A stretch of DNA of 64,000 bases, from contig JAPJBO010000496.1 in assembly GCA_030068145.1 (NCBI GenBank), positions 62,001 through 126,000 on the forward strand, read 5' to 3'. The stretch comes from Diplonema papillatum (lineage: Eukaryota; Euglenozoa; Diplonemea; Diplonemida; Diplonemidae). A program made the translations under genes and the position numbers. How positions within the stretch are numbered: the first letter of the stretch is position 1; each line of letters starts with the position of its first letter. Under the pieces are notes generated by a model that did not search any database, was not told where the DNA came from, and was given only the letters and a program-made list of their open reading frames with translations. This document shows, piece by piece, positions 63,948 through 64,000 of the stretch.

Positions 63948-64000
63948 ATCAGGGTGGACCGGCTCACGTATGGGGGGTTAACTACTCTTTTTGGACGATG

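Overview
This is nuclear DNA of a eukaryote. It has GT-AG introns with matching phases, long microsatellites, nested cut-and-paste transposon debris, fragments of eukaryotic 18S/28S rRNA genes, and widely spaced genes without operons or ribosome binding sites. The best-supported spliced gene resembles CFAP92/KIAA1257 (DUF4550 family), which points to an organism with cilia or flagella. The species cannot be fixed from the window. A protist is my working guess, from the intron-poor small genes and the piggyBac and Mutator elements, but this is inference.

Layout. 1-3.3 kb: nested small inverted-repeat elements and a truncated copy of a 1.9 kb element whose intact copy lies at 55.7 kb. 3.4-4.2 kb: a basic protein with three Cys/His zinc-binding-like repeats. 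8.5-27 kb: three paralogous, apparently secreted proteins (8451-9656, 16738-17814, 25621-27039; all minus strand) with signal peptide, charged/His/Ser-rich stretch, Thr-Pro-Ala mucin-like linker and two C-terminal Cys-rich modules. An LEA-like repeat protein (18549-19259), rRNA fragments, a 493 bp (AC)n tract and a 21-bp minisatellite lie among them.

27.3-34.3 kb is a tandem array of a 958 bp unit, each encoding the same 90-residue hydrophilic protein (seven intact copies, one truncated); a decayed copy lies at 20.9 kb on the other strand. 35.5-45.8 kb is the four-exon CFAP92-like gene (1,441 codons, all three intron phases match). Its introns hold mobile elements, a ubiquitin-specific-protease fragment and a duplicated piece of its own exon 2.

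46-54.7 kb holds a piggyBac transposase remnant, a small element with about 180 bp inverted ends, and a complete Mutator-like element (49878-54731). The latter has a 9-bp target duplication, long repeat-built inverted ends and one 1,007-residue protein joining a MULE transposase, SWIM and CCHC-like zinc fingers and a C-terminal OTU-type protease domain. 54.7-58.4 kb is duplicated sequence copied from the 5' end of the CFAP92-like gene, split by the 1,919 bp inverted-repeat element. 58.4-64 kb is gene-poor, with mobile-element pieces, an LEA pseudogene interrupted by an 18S-containing insert, and short tandem repeats.

No gene set here forms a pathway. The themes are local gene amplification (the array and the dispersed secreted family) and heavy, recent mobile-element activity.
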